Assembly: GCF_019891175.1 (NCBI RefSeq)
Contig: NZ_CP072600.1
Span: 2,046,001-2,110,000 of the forward strand
DNA: 64,000 bases
From: Leptothermofonsia sichuanensis E412
Lineage (GTDB): Bacteria; Cyanobacteriota; Cyanobacteriia; Leptolyngbyales; Leptolyngbyaceae
Direction of reading: 5' to 3'
Of the stretch, positions 1 through 8,842 are shown piece by piece. The notes under the pieces are model-generated. The model was not told where the DNA came from and made no database searches. It was given only the letters and a program-made list of their open reading frames with translations. Both the position numbers and the translations under genes were made by a program. Position 1 is the stretch's first letter; each line of letters begins with the position of its first letter.

Positions 1-1
1 A

Positions 2-373
2 GGATTTATGAAGGGCTATCCAGAGGGGGTGTTTCAGCCCGAACAGCCCATTCCCAGAGTCCAGGCACTGGTTTCTCTGGTGGCTGGACTCGGTTTCAGT
101 GGGGGAAGTCATGATGTTCTGGCTCGCTACCAGGATGGAGGGCAAGTTCCATCCTGGGCAACCGGGGCGATCGCCGCTGCGACCGAGCGCAAAATTGTAG
201 TCAACTACCCCAGCCTGAGTTTGTTAAACCCCAACCGCAACGCCAGTCGAGCAGACGTAGCTGCGTTTGTCTATCAGGCACTGGTCAATGCAGGCAAAGT
301 AGAAGCGATTTCGTCCCCTTATATTGTGAGCGATAGAGGGGTGGGGACACTGCTGAATAGCCCTATGAATTGA
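2..373 (+). CDS. S-layer homology (SLH) domain protein, 3' end only
   Basis: Only the C-terminal part is in the window. The reading frame is open to the left edge (GGA TTT before the first ATG), so that ATG is internal. The visible 123 residues hold the end of one SLH repeat (GFMKGYPEGVFQPEQPIPR, close to the family pattern GYPDGTFxPxxPxTR) and a second SLH-like stretch ending in SPYIV, a common terminus of cyanobacterial SLH proteins. SLH domains bind cell-wall polymers, so the protein is probably anchored at the envelope. What precedes the SLH region cannot be seen. The last seven codons and the stop lie inside a palindromic dispersed repeat, so the tail after SPYIV (about 14 residues) may be a repeat-derived extension. 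Confidence 0.85.
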   Translation, partial: GFMKGYPEGVFQPEQPIPRVQALVSLVAGLGFSGGSHDVLARYQDGGQVPSWATGAIAAATERKIVVNYPSLSLLNPNRNASRADVAAFVYQALVNAGKVEAISSPYIVSDRGVGTLLNSPMN

Positions 374-423
374 AAGTCTTTAATTCATACAACGCTCAAT
401 TCATACCCGACATTACCAGCGCC
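351..423 (-). repeat. MITE-like palindromic repeat, family 1 (copy A)
   Basis: On the minus strand this begins GGCGCTGGTAATG, contains TATGAATTGAGCGTTG and ends GGCTATTCAGCA. It matches copies at 18448-18528, 42285-42365 and 62098-62170, and more loosely 41720-41793 and 13893-13945. The best copies have ends close to GGCGTTGCTGA and a central AATTGAA/TTCAATT palindrome. No transposase gene is present, so it is non-autonomous if mobile. This copy contains the stop codon of the SLH gene. Confidence 0.7.
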
Positions 424-493
424 GGGAAGGGGGGAGGGACAGCGTGAAGAAACGAAGGAGTGAAAGGGTTTTAATGCTTCACTCTTCACCTGT

Positions 494-535
494 AAAAAGA
501 AGCCAGGGATCAACTACCACTTGACTCCTGGCTTC
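494..535 (-). terminator. Rho-independent terminator of the 177-residue secreted protein gene
   Basis: Read on the minus strand, a 9-bp GAAGCCAGG/CCTGGCTTC stem is extended inward by TCAA/TTGA and followed at once by TTTTTACA. It lies about 65 bases after the stop of the leftward gene at 599-1132. On the plus strand there is no T-run after the stem, so it mainly serves the minus strand. Confidence 0.75.
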
Positions 536-598
536 TGCTCCCGCATCATGTGCAATGCACCCTGGGAGACGCACCTAAACTTTCCTGATCTGGTAATC

Positions 599-1132
599 TT
601 ACTTCTGCAAATCAGCCTTGCAGGTATTCAACATCCGGTAGTCGTTTGCGCTGATTTCAGCAATCCGATGGAAGCCCTGTAAACTCACTTTTTCAGCGCC
701 ACCTTCAGTTGATGCGACTGTAGAGCCTGTTTCCAGCGCAATGTCAAAGGGGTTGGTGCTACGGTCATAGCTGTTGACGACGGTCAGCGCAAGCTGGTTT
801 TGCTTGAACGAACCGGAAGCGCAGTCAAAGGATGAGCGGGGCATGTACAGAGCACCCACCACCTTGCCCTGGTTCACTTCAAATACAAAATAGCCCTGAC
901 CTATTTGCTCTGGCTGAGGCGATTGTCCGTAGAGGTAAACTCCATTGGGCAGGTTGGCGACGGGAGCAGAAAACGCGGAGACCTGCACAGATGACCGGGC
1001 AGGAGATTCTGCGATCGCCGGTAAGTTGACCGCTGCAATACCAACTGCCAGCGTGCTGATTAAGAGCCTGGCATAACGGTTCAGAAAAGAACCTGGTCGA
1101 AAATTTTGATCTAATCGCAGGTTTCGCATCAT
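599..1132 (-). CDS. Secreted hypothetical protein, 177 residues
   Basis: I do not recognise the family. The N-terminus has basic residues, then a hydrophobic stretch (LLISTLAVGIAAVNLPAIA, about residues 23-41) ending in an AxA-like site, so it is probably exported. The mature part includes PNGVYLYGQSPQPEQIG, GYFVFEVNQGKVVGALYMP and two Cys residues (in FDCASG and NTCKAD) that could form a disulfide. The start may be the first or second Met. The gene stands alone with its own terminator, and upstream lies a 40-bp inverted repeat. No function is proposed. Confidence 0.7.
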   Translation of the reverse strand: MMRNLRLDQNFRPGSFLNRYARLLISTLAVGIAAVNLPAIAESPARSSVQVSAFSAPVANLPNGVYLYGQSPQPEQIGQGYFVFEVNQGKVVGALYMPRSSFDCASGSFKQNQLALTVVNSYDRSTNPFDIALETGSTVASTEGGAEKVSLQGFHRIAEISANDYRMLNTCKADLQK

Positions 1133-1849
1133 AATTCTCAGGGGCTTTTTGAAATAGAGGATTCAAATAAGACGTTCGAGATGAACAAACTTTCCAGCAG
1201 TGAGAAAACAGAAATTTAGAGAATGCAGATTACAAGAACGATCAGCCTGTGCAATCGTCACCTTTCTTAGTCAGGAGAAACCAGGTTTTGCAGTGCAAAA
1301 CCTTTCCTGATGCTGCCTCAGGGAAGAAAGGAAGCTTAACCGCTCAGGGATGGAACCAGCGAGGACTGAAGTAAATTCAGCATCTGGCTAACGCTGGCTA
1401 CAAGTCCCTCGTGCCCAATTCCGGGAACAATAACAAAATAAAATGTTTCCGAAATCCTTGCCTCGTCCACCTGACTCATCTGATCGGGTGAGTCGCCATC
1501 CCCTTTGACAGATGTTTTGATAAATACGCCGATTACAAAAGCTGTCTTGTATTCCTATCTATAATCAAATCATTAAGCAGAAGTCCGTGCAATTACGTTT
1601 AGTGACAGTTTTGAGAGTGGGAGTTACTTCTGGAGGCGCACAGGTGTTCCAGAGCCATTGTGTGCTTCTTTTCTACGATGGGTACTATTCAATTAGGATG
1701 GAAACGAGTTGAGTGGGTAGGGGCATCTACCATCAGGGCAATTGTTCACGTTTTGTCGGAGAATAATAATCCTTACCTGACCTCTGCTTGATCCTGCGTT
1801 TGAAGCTTACATGACGGAATTCCGATTCACCCCCATAGGAATAGTCAGG
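1133..1849. other. Spacer between divergent genes
   Basis: About 0.7 kb between the leftward secreted-protein gene and the rightward CHASE2 gene. It should hold both promoters. The one strong element I see is the inverted repeat at 1271-1310. Open frames here have no recognisable protein content. Confidence 0.5.
1271..1310. repeat. 40-bp interrupted inverted repeat, possible operator
   Basis: The core AGGTTTTGCA and its complement TGCAAAACCT are separated by one G, and the outer arms TCAGGA/TCCTGA also pair. It lies about 140 bp upstream of the secreted-protein gene. No T-run follows on either strand, so an operator or other protein site is as likely as a terminator. Confidence 0.45.
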
Positions 1850-4351
1850 ATGAGCCGCCAACTGGTGTCTCGAATCCTGAAACATCCTGTTGTTGTGGCC
1901 AGTATTTTGATCACAGGACTGACGCTTGCTGTGAGGCAGGCAGGTGGACTGCAAACGCTGGAACTGATGGCGTTTGACCAGATGATGCGGCAGTGCCCTG
2001 ATGCCGGGCGTGACCAGCGGTTGTTGATTGTATCTATTACGGAAGAGGATATTCGGACTCAAAAGCGCTGGCCCATTTCAGATGAAGTGGTCGCTCAATT
2101 ACTGGAAAACCTTCAGCAATACCAGCCCAGAGTGATTGGGTTGGATCTTTATCGGGACTTGCCCCAATTACCGGGGGAGGGGGCATTACGAAAGCAGCTT
2201 CAAGCCCCGAATGTGATAACCGTCAAGCTGTTAGGCGATCACGATAGCATTGGAGTGCCGCCGCCACCGGACATCCCTGAGCATCGGGTCGGGTTCAGTG
2301 ATATTCTGCTGGATCCAGACGCAGTGGTACGGCGAAATTTGCTCTATGCCGAATCAGAGACCGAAAAGCTTTATTCGTTTTCCCTCAGGCTGAGCCTTGC
2401 CTACCTGAAACCATTGAACCAATCCATGCAGGTAATGACTGACTATCTGCAAATTGGTAATACCCGTTTTTTCCCGTTAAACCATAACTCTGGGGGCTAT
2501 CAGAGACTGGATGATCTGGGCTATCAAGTTTTGCTGAACTACCGGACTCCCAGTGATATCGCCCGCAAGGTAACCCTGACCCAGGTTTTGAGTGGGGCGA
2601 TCAGACCTGACTGGGTAAAAGACAAGTTGGTATTAATTGGTACAACGGCTCCCAGTGCGAAAGATTTATTCCTCACCCCCTTTAACCTCACAGGGGCTGA
2701 AAGTCCCAAGACGTCTGGAGTCGTGGTCCACGCGCAGATGGTTAGTCAGATTTTGGGGACGGTGCTGGATGGGCGATCGCTCTTCTGGTACTGGCCGGAC
2801 CCGGTTGAAATGCTCTGGATCTGGGGCTGGTCTCTGGTGGGTGGCGCTCTAGGTTGGCGCTTCCGCCACCCCTTTGCTCTGGCGGGTGGGATAGCCGCCG
2901 TAGGACTGGGATTGGTCGTGATTTGCCAGGGTGCATTTATGGGCGCGGGATGGTTACCCTTTGTACCGGCTGTCATCACACTGGTTAGCACCGGAACAGG
3001 GGTGGTCGTCTACCGGATGCTCCATGACACGTTTCATGATGACTTAACGGGCTTGCCGAATCGTGCTCTGTTCATGAAGCAACTGCGGTCGGCGATCGCT
3101 CGCTACAAAAACATGCCCCATTCCCCATCCGATCCAGAATCCCCAACTGTGGCTGTTCTGTTCCTGGGACTGGATGGATTCAAGGTCATTAACGATAGTT
3201 TTGGGCATCGCCTGGGTGATCAATTACTGGTTGTGACGACTCAACGGTTAAAAAGCTGCCTGAAACCGATAGATAAGCTTGCCAGGGTGGGGGGGGATGA
3301 GTTTGCCATCCTGCGGCCAGATATCAAGACAACGGATGAAGTCACCTATCTGGCAGACCAGCTCCAGCAGCGCGTTACGTTGCCTTACAGACTCAATGGG
3401 CAGGAGGTGTTTACCACTGCCAGTGTGGGGATTGTTTTGGGTCAAGCCAATTCTGACTATGAGCCAGAGGACATTTTACGAGATGCGCACACGGCCATGC
3501 ACCGGGCAAAGGAGTCTGGTAAAGCCCGCCATAAGGTGTTTGTCACCGGGATGCGGGATCAGGTAATGACCCGCTTGCAGCTTGAAACTGATTTGCGTCG
3601 TGCAATTGAACGTCAGGAATTTCAACTCCACTATCAGCCCATTGTTTGCCTGGAAACCGGCAAAGTCGCTGGCTTTGAAGCGCTGGTGCGCTGGCACCAC
3701 CCCCAACGGGGACTGGTTTCTCCGATTGAGTTCATCCCGGTGGCGGAAGAAACCGACCTCATTCTTCCCCTCAGCCGATGGATTATCCAGGAAGCCTGTA
3801 ACCAGATCAGATGCTGGCAAAAACAGTTTCCGAAAGATCCTCCTTTACTGGTCAGTGTGAATTTTTCGGGGAGACAGTTTTCCCAGACCAATCTGGTGGA
3901 ACAGATTGAGCAGACGCTTCAGGAAACAGACATTGATGGGCGCACACTAAAACTAGAAATTACTGAAACCACAGCCATGACGGATGTGGAATCCACCATA
4001 GCCCTGCTGCAACGGTTAAAGTCTCTGAACCTGCAACTCAGTATTGATGACTTCGGGACGGGTTACTCTTCCCTCAGTTACCTGCACCGCTTTCCCACGA
4101 ACACCATTAAAGTGGATCGGTCTTTTGTTAGCCGGATGGGTGACGGTAGCGAAGATGCTCAAATTGTCCAGACCATCATTATGCTGGGACACAACCTGGG
4201 TATGGATATTGTGGCAGAAGGGGTGGAAACCGCTGAACAACTGGCTCAGTTGAGATCGCTCCAGTGCGAATTTGGTCAGGGTTATTTCTTTTCCAAACCG
4301 CTGACGGCGGCTCAAGCAGAAGCCTTGCTGAAGCGTGATCCCCAGTGGTAA
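1850..4351 (+). CDS. CHASE2 - GGDEF - EAL membrane protein (c-di-GMP turnover)
   Basis: A sensor protein that probably makes and/or degrades cyclic di-GMP. An N-terminal membrane segment is followed by an extracytoplasmic CHASE2 domain (about residues 20-320), two or three membrane helices (WIWGWSLVGGALGW onward), a GGDEF domain with intact RVGGDEFAIL, and an EAL domain with FEALVRWHH, EITETTAM, DDFGTGYSSLSYL, KVDRSFV and VAEGVET. Both catalytic signatures look intact. The inhibitory RxxD site before GGDEF reads KPID, so classical product inhibition may be absent. I place the start at 1850, where AGGA sits 9 bases upstream; an in-frame ATG at 1811 has no such site. It converges on opcA. Confidence 0.9.
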   Translation: MSRQLVSRILKHPVVVASILITGLTLAVRQAGGLQTLELMAFDQMMRQCPDAGRDQRLLIVSITEEDIRTQKRWPISDEVVAQLLENLQQYQPRVIGLDLYRDLPQLPGEGALRKQLQAPNVITVKLLGDHDSIGVPPPPDIPEHRVGFSDILLDPDAVVRRNLLYAESETEKLYSFSLRLSLAYLKPLNQSMQVMTDYLQIGNTRFFPLNHNSGGYQRLDDLGYQVLLNYRTPSDIARKVTLTQVLSGAIRPDWVKDKLVLIGTTAPSAKDLFLTPFNLTGAESPKTSGVVVHAQMVSQILGTVLDGRSLFWYWPDPVEMLWIWGWSLVGGALGWRFRHPFALAGGIAAVGLGLVVICQGAFMGAGWLPFVPAVITLVSTGTGVVVYRMLHDTFHDDLTGLPNRALFMKQLRSAIARYKNMPHSPSDPESPTVAVLFLGLDGFKVINDSFGHRLGDQLLVVTTQRLKSCLKPIDKLARVGGDEFAILRPDIKTTDEVTYLADQLQQRVTLPYRLNGQEVFTTASVGIVLGQANSDYEPEDILRDAHTAMHRAKESGKARHKVFVTGMRDQVMTRLQLETDLRRAIERQEFQLHYQPIVCLETGKVAGFEALVRWHHPQRGLVSPIEFIPVAEETDLILPLSRWIIQEACNQIRCWQKQFPKDPPLLVSVNFSGRQFSQTNLVEQIEQTLQETDIDGRTLKLEITETTAMTDVESTIALLQRLKSLNLQLSIDDFGTGYSSLSYLHRFPTNTIKVDRSFVSRMGDGSEDAQIVQTIIMLGHNLGMDIVAEGVETAEQLAQLRSLQCEFGQGYFFSKPLTAAQAEALLKRDPQW

Positions 4352-4383
4352 AAGCTACCCATTACTTTTGCGTAATGGATAGC
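4350..4383 (-). terminator. Hairpin terminator between CHASE2 gene and opcA
   Basis: The 12-base arms GCTACCCATTAC and GTAATGGATAGC pair with one mismatch around a 6-base loop. On the minus strand the stem is followed by TTTT, fitting the end of the leftward opcA transcript. It starts immediately after the stop codon of the CHASE2 gene. Confidence 0.6.
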
Positions 4384-4420
4384 CGATATTGCTGCCTAAA
4401 AGAACATGGAGCAGTTTCCC

Positions 4421-4485
4421 GGTGCCCTCTGTGTCTCTGTGGTAGAACCCTAAGCTTTTCGGTTTATTTAATCCTCAATCCTAAG
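4421..4485 (+). repeat. Dispersed repeat, CTCTGTGTCTCTGTGG family, copy 1
   Basis: GGTGCCCTCTGTGTCTCTG, then TTTTCGGTTTATTTAATCC and CCTAAG. A close copy is at 41642-41705, a reverse copy at 11493-11557 and a partial copy at 40141-40172. It overlaps the last bases of opcA. Confidence 0.75.
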
Positions 4486-5812
4486 TTTTCAGCTTGAGGA
4501 TTTTGACAGCAACGGCAAGGCTTTCCTCATACAGCACTTCCCGTCCCCAGCGTTGCAACTGCTGACTGAGTAAAAATTCGGCTTTTTGATCGTTGATGGC
4601 AGTCACCATCTCGGTTCGAGCAGCCTGGGCACTGCCACCCGCTTCCAGGCGCATACAGCCTGTGGTTTCAGAACACAGAATGGTGTTGCAATTTGCCTGG
4701 GGATTGGTCGATGCCAGCCGTAAACCAATCAAATCTCCCACAATTTCGCCCGCATCAGCAGTGGGAATCGCTGCCAGCTCAGCTTCAATCTCGCGCTGAT
4801 GGGGTCCGGTAAACTTGACGTGCCTCAGGTCATAGTCACCGCCAGTTTCCAGGTATGCCACAGGTTCCCACTGGAGACGGCTGGCCAGCCAGCCCAGAAA
4901 CATCAGTGCCTGGGCGTCATTCCCTTTCTCATAGTCAATCATGACGCGGTCTATTTCGCCAATGTCGGCTCTCCGCTCTGGCGGGTCAAAACTTTCAGCG
5001 GTCAATTCCTGCCAGGGTAGCAGGCGGTGCCAGTTGAGGTCAGCCACGGAAATGCCACGCTCAATTAACTCCTGAATCTTGAGGAATTCTGACTCTGGAT
5101 CGCTGAAGTAGCTGGAGTCCATGATGATGCAGTGGCAAGCTTCAACTACTTTTTTAAATAATTCTTGCTCTGGGTTAGGGGTTGCCTTCCACCAGACAAA
5201 CTTGGGCAGGTTTTGGATAAACAGGGAAGCAGTCAGATCACCAACCCGGTTGAGGGCTTCCTTTGTGCCCCTGAGCGTGATGTACTCAGAACAGATCAGA
5301 TGATCACCCGATACTTTCTGTACCGGACAATAAGCAGACACCTCCGCCGTCACTCCCTGATCTTCCCCCAGCGTGGGACAGAGAGTAATAATCCGACGGG
5401 GGTTGAGAGCCGCGATCGCATCATTTACACTGAACCCCCGTAGATTGGGATTGGAAATTTGCATCTTTTCAGGCGGCAGCTTGGCCACTTCCTGTCTTAA
5501 GCGAGCCAGTGTTTCAGGATCTACCCGGCCAGTGATGGGCAGTCCATAAGTCCTCTGCGCTTCATGAACCGCTGCCTTCGTTAACGGTCCATGAATCCCA
5601 TCCACGGGTCCATCATAAAAGCCCAGGATTGCCAGGAGTTGCTGGAACTCCTCTGGCTCATAGATGACCATACAGAAGGTAGAGGCTCTGGTTGCGACCA
5701 GAGCGGCATCATCGACGCTCTGACTGTTCCAGATAGAATTCAACTCCTCCTCAATTTCATGCAAGGAAATGTCCTTCGGTTTTTGGAGTGCAACGGCAGA
5801 AGTTGTAATCAT
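4481..5812 (-). CDS. opcA: OpcA, glucose-6-phosphate dehydrogenase assembly/activation protein
   Basis: Cytoplasmic allosteric activator of glucose-6-phosphate dehydrogenase, linking the oxidative pentose phosphate pathway to redox state. The 443 residues show the OpcA scaffold (TLCPTLGEDQGVTAEV, LPKFVWWKATPNPE, DSSYFSDPE, WHRLLPWQELTAESFD, DYDLRHVKFTG). After a short N-terminal segment, residues about 52-110 form a peptidoglycan-binding-like module (LLAILGFYDGPVDGIHGP, GLPITGRVDPETLARL). I believe cyanobacterial OpcA proteins usually carry this module; without a signal peptide it is unlikely to touch the wall. It is last in fbp-tal-zwf-opcA and starts 92 bases after zwf. Cysteines such as those in CSEYITL and CNTILCSETTGC are candidates for redox control. 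Confidence 0.93.
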   Translation of the reverse strand: MITTSAVALQKPKDISLHEIEEELNSIWNSQSVDDAALVATRASTFCMVIYEPEEFQQLLAILGFYDGPVDGIHGPLTKAAVHEAQRTYGLPITGRVDPETLARLRQEVAKLPPEKMQISNPNLRGFSVNDAIAALNPRRIITLCPTLGEDQGVTAEVSAYCPVQKVSGDHLICSEYITLRGTKEALNRVGDLTASLFIQNLPKFVWWKATPNPEQELFKKVVEACHCIIMDSSYFSDPESEFLKIQELIERGISVADLNWHRLLPWQELTAESFDPPERRADIGEIDRVMIDYEKGNDAQALMFLGWLASRLQWEPVAYLETGGDYDLRHVKFTGPHQREIEAELAAIPTADAGEIVGDLIGLRLASTNPQANCNTILCSETTGCMRLEAGGSAQAARTEMVTAINDQKAEFLLSQQLQRWGREVLYEESLAVAVKILKLKT

Positions 5813-5904
5813 AGATTCGTTGTCTCAGTTGTTAGTGGTTGAGTTCCGTCACCAATTACTTATTTATCCTTTCAGCCCTGAGCCTGTAGCCTTCAGCCTC
5901 CCAA

Positions 5905-7434
5905 TCACAGCCGACGCCATTTTCGTCCATCCCGATTCAATAATAATTCTGCTTCAACCGGACCCCATGTTCCTGCCTCGTAAAGTGGAATGGCTTCGGG
6001 GGGAGCGGGAGCATCCCATACTTGCAGTAGTGGAGTTAAGATCTTCCAGGATGCCTCGACTTCATCACCACGAGTAAACAGGGTCTGATCCCCCAACATA
6101 CAGTCAACCAGCAGACGGGCATAGGCATCTGTATTGGGTTGACCAAAAGCACTTTCATAGCGAAAGTCCATATCCACCGGACGGGTGCGGAGAGAGTTAC
6201 CCGGTGTCTTCACATCAAATCGGAGAGAGATGCCCTCATCCGGTTGAATTCTGAGCGCCAGAACATTCGGGTTTAGCTGCTGGGCAGCAGACTGGAACAT
6301 CATGAACGGCACTTCTTTGAACTGAATGGCAATCTCCGAAACCTTTTTGGGCATCCGTTTACCCGTTCGCATATAGATGGGAACTCCCTTCCAGCGCCAG
6401 TTGTCTACATACAGCTTGAGCGCGGCGTAGGTCGGTGTGGTTGAGTCGGGAGCAGCGCCCTCTTCTTCCCGATAGCCAGGGATTGCTTTCCCTTTCATCC
6501 AACCCGCCGTGTACTGACCACGAGTGGCAGTTTTCATCAGGTCTTCCACATCTGCCAACCGGGTGGCTTGTAGGACTTTGACCTTTTCACCTCGAATGCT
6601 ATCGGCATCGAGGGAATTAGGGGCTTCCATGGCAGTCAGACAGAACAATTGCATCAGGTGATTTTGTACCATGTCGCGCAGGGCACCCGAAGTTTCGTAA
6701 TAACCGGCCCGCCCCTCTAAACCAACCGTCTCAGCCACTGTAATCTGGATGTGATCGACAAACTGACGGTTCCACAAGGGTTCAAAGATGGCGTTAGCAA
6801 ACCGGAACACCATCAGGTTTTGCACCGTTTCCTTCCCCAGGTAATGATCAATCCGGTAGACTTGCCGCTCGTCGCAGGCTTTACGCACCACCCGGTTCAG
6901 GGCCTGGGCAGAGTTCAAATCTCGACCAAAGGGCTTTTCGATCACCAGACGATGCTTTTTGGGGTTGTCAATCATGCCAGCAGCCCCAAGTTGCAGGATT
7001 GCTTCTGCAAAAAACTTAGGGGCAACGGAGAGATAGAAGACCCGATTTCCACGGGTTCCTCGCTGTTCATCCAGGGTGGCGAGGAAATTTTTCAGTTTCT
7101 GGTAACTGTGGGGATCGTCCATGTCAGCGGAGCAATAGTACAGTCCCCTGGCGAACTCGTTCCAGGTTGCTTCTGAACCCAGGCCACTACCAAACTGTTC
7201 AACACCTTCCCGCATATGTTCACGGAAATAGTCATGGGACCAGTCACGGCGGGCAACCCCCACGATTGTTAACTCTGGAGGCAGGCGTCGTTCTCGCTTC
7301 ATCTGGTAAAGCGCAGGAATTAGCTTGCGCTGGGTCAGATCACCGGATGCGCCAAAAATAACTAGAATCTGCGGTTCTGGGATGCGGTCTTGTTGTAAAC
7401 CAACGCGAAGGGGGTTTTCGAGGAGTGCAACCAT
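5905..7434 (-). CDS. zwf: Glucose-6-phosphate 1-dehydrogenase
   Basis: Oxidises glucose 6-phosphate to 6-phosphogluconolactone with NADP, the first step of the oxidative pentose phosphate pathway and the main source of NADPH in the dark. At 509 residues it has the usual length. The NADP-binding motif [10 protein letters not shown] is at residues 28-37, EKPFG at 166-170, and the substrate and catalytic signature RIDHYLGKE at 194-202. It lies between tal and opcA. The 236-bp gap to tal contains repeats, so an extra promoter before zwf is possible. No clear ribosome binding site precedes the ATG. Confidence 0.97.
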   Translation of the reverse strand: MVALLENPLRVGLQQDRIPEPQILVIFGASGDLTQRKLIPALYQMKRERRLPPELTIVGVARRDWSHDYFREHMREGVEQFGSGLGSEATWNEFARGLYYCSADMDDPHSYQKLKNFLATLDEQRGTRGNRVFYLSVAPKFFAEAILQLGAAGMIDNPKKHRLVIEKPFGRDLNSAQALNRVVRKACDERQVYRIDHYLGKETVQNLMVFRFANAIFEPLWNRQFVDHIQITVAETVGLEGRAGYYETSGALRDMVQNHLMQLFCLTAMEAPNSLDADSIRGEKVKVLQATRLADVEDLMKTATRGQYTAGWMKGKAIPGYREEEGAAPDSTTPTYAALKLYVDNWRWKGVPIYMRTGKRMPKKVSEIAIQFKEVPFMMFQSAAQQLNPNVLALRIQPDEGISLRFDVKTPGNSLRTRPVDMDFRYESAFGQPNTDAYARLLVDCMLGDQTLFTRGDEVEASWKILTPLLQVWDAPAPPEAIPLYEAGTWGPVEAELLLNRDGRKWRRL

Positions 7435-7670
7435 AGAGGAGAGAAGAGGTGTATAGGTGTGCAGGGATAAGGAGAGCGGGGGGAAAGAGAGAGACGGGGG
7501 GAAAGGGAGAAGTTGAGAAGTTGAGCATTAAGCCTTGAAAATCGAGTGTTTAAGGTTCGGGAGGGGTGGTCACTGACTTTTGACGCCTGTCCAACAATCC
7601 ACACTCCTTACCCCACCCTGCGGGAACGCCAGAGGCGAACACCCCTCCCCCCCTCCCTGGCACCCACCGA
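7435..7670. other. tal-zwf spacer with repeats
   Basis: A 236-bp spacer. It holds a purine-rich, weakly repetitive stretch (about 7436-7525) and a 35-bp dispersed repeat at 7613-7647. No coding content seen. Confidence 0.6.
7613..7647 (+). repeat. 35-bp dispersed repeat, copy 1
   Basis: CCACCCTGCGGGAACGCC followed by AGAGGCGAACACCCCTC. Near-identical copies lie at 33740-33774 (plus) and 50078-50112 (minus). All three are in spacers. GGCGTTC and its complement GAACGCC occur in every copy. Confidence 0.85.
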
Positions 7671-8813
7671 CTAAACAGGGGTGAGTTGATTTGCTTTGGT
7701 TTCCAGAGACTTCATCAGGGAATTGAAGGGCTGGATGAATTTATCGATGCCTTCAACCAGGAGCTTATCCATCACCTGATCCAGATCAATAGCAATGTCA
7801 GGATCTTTCAGACTCTCAATCAGTTGATAGGCAGAGTCGATGTTGGTTTCGATTCGATTGGCTACATCGCAATGATCAAAGCACGCTTCAATCGTAGATG
7901 GTGGCAGCGTATTGACTGTATCAGGACCTACCAATTCATCCACATACATGACATCGCTGTAGGCAGGATTTTTGGTGCTGGTGCTTGCCCACAGAAGGCG
8001 TTGAACCTTGGCTCCTTTTGCTGCCAGCGCTTTCCAGCGATCGCTCTGGATGATCTTTTTATACTCCTGATAGGCAATTTTGGCGTTGGCGATCGCCACT
8101 TTCCCTTTAATGGCTTTCAGCTTTTCAGCAATTTCCGGCGAGTCAACTCCTTTGATCTTTGCCTCAAGCTGATCGTCAATCATGCTGTCAATTCGGCTCA
8201 GGAAGAAGCTGGCAACAGAAGCAATGTTGCTGATATCTTCACCTTGAGCAACCCGTTTCTCGAGGCCGCGAATATATGCCCAGGCGGTTTCAATGTAACT
8301 TTGGACAGAGAACAACAGGGTAATGTTGACGTTGATCCCCTCACTGATTGCCTGTTCAACCGCGGGTAAGCCCTCTGGGGTACCAGGGATCTTGATCATC
8401 ACATTCGGGCGACCAATTTCCCGAAAGTAGCGCCGGGCTTCATGAATGGTGGACTCAGTATCGCGGGCAATCGTTGGCGGCACCTCAATACTGATATAGC
8501 CATCCAGTCCGTTTGATGCTTCATAGACTGGACGAAAGACATCGCACGCATTCCGAATGTCATCAAAAATCAGAGATTCATAGATCTCTAACAGGGGCTT
8601 ATGGGCTTTAATCCCGGCTTCGATATCCGCATCGTAGGTCTTGTTGCCGGCGATCGCTTTCTCGAAAATTGCCGGGTTCGAGGTAATCCCTTTCAGTCCG
8701 CGTGTTTCAATCATCTGCTTCAGTTCACCGGACTGAAGCAGATCACGGGTTAGATTATCCATCCAGATACTCTGACCCAGGGTTGCAATTTCCTGTAGGT
8801 GATTTGCAGTCAT
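7671..8813 (-). CDS. tal: Transaldolase
   Basis: Transfers a dihydroxyacetone unit between sedoheptulose 7-phosphate and glyceraldehyde 3-phosphate in the non-oxidative pentose phosphate branch. The 380-residue length fits the longer transaldolase type common in cyanobacteria. Recognisable elements are SIWMDNLTRDL, GITSNPAIFEKAI and the Schiff-base lysine K141 in NVMIKIPGTPEG, followed by GINVNITLLFS. It starts 29 bases after fbp and is surely co-transcribed with it. Confidence 0.96.
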   Translation of the reverse strand: MTANHLQEIATLGQSIWMDNLTRDLLQSGELKQMIETRGLKGITSNPAIFEKAIAGNKTYDADIEAGIKAHKPLLEIYESLIFDDIRNACDVFRPVYEASNGLDGYISIEVPPTIARDTESTIHEARRYFREIGRPNVMIKIPGTPEGLPAVEQAISEGINVNITLLFSVQSYIETAWAYIRGLEKRVAQGEDISNIASVASFFLSRIDSMIDDQLEAKIKGVDSPEIAEKLKAIKGKVAIANAKIAYQEYKKIIQSDRWKALAAKGAKVQRLLWASTSTKNPAYSDVMYVDELVGPDTVNTLPPSTIEACFDHCDVANRIETNIDSAYQLIESLKDPDIAIDLDQVMDKLLVEGIDKFIQPFNSLMKSLETKANQLTPV

Positions 8814-8842
8814 TACGTATACTCCAAACGGTTATTTGAAAA

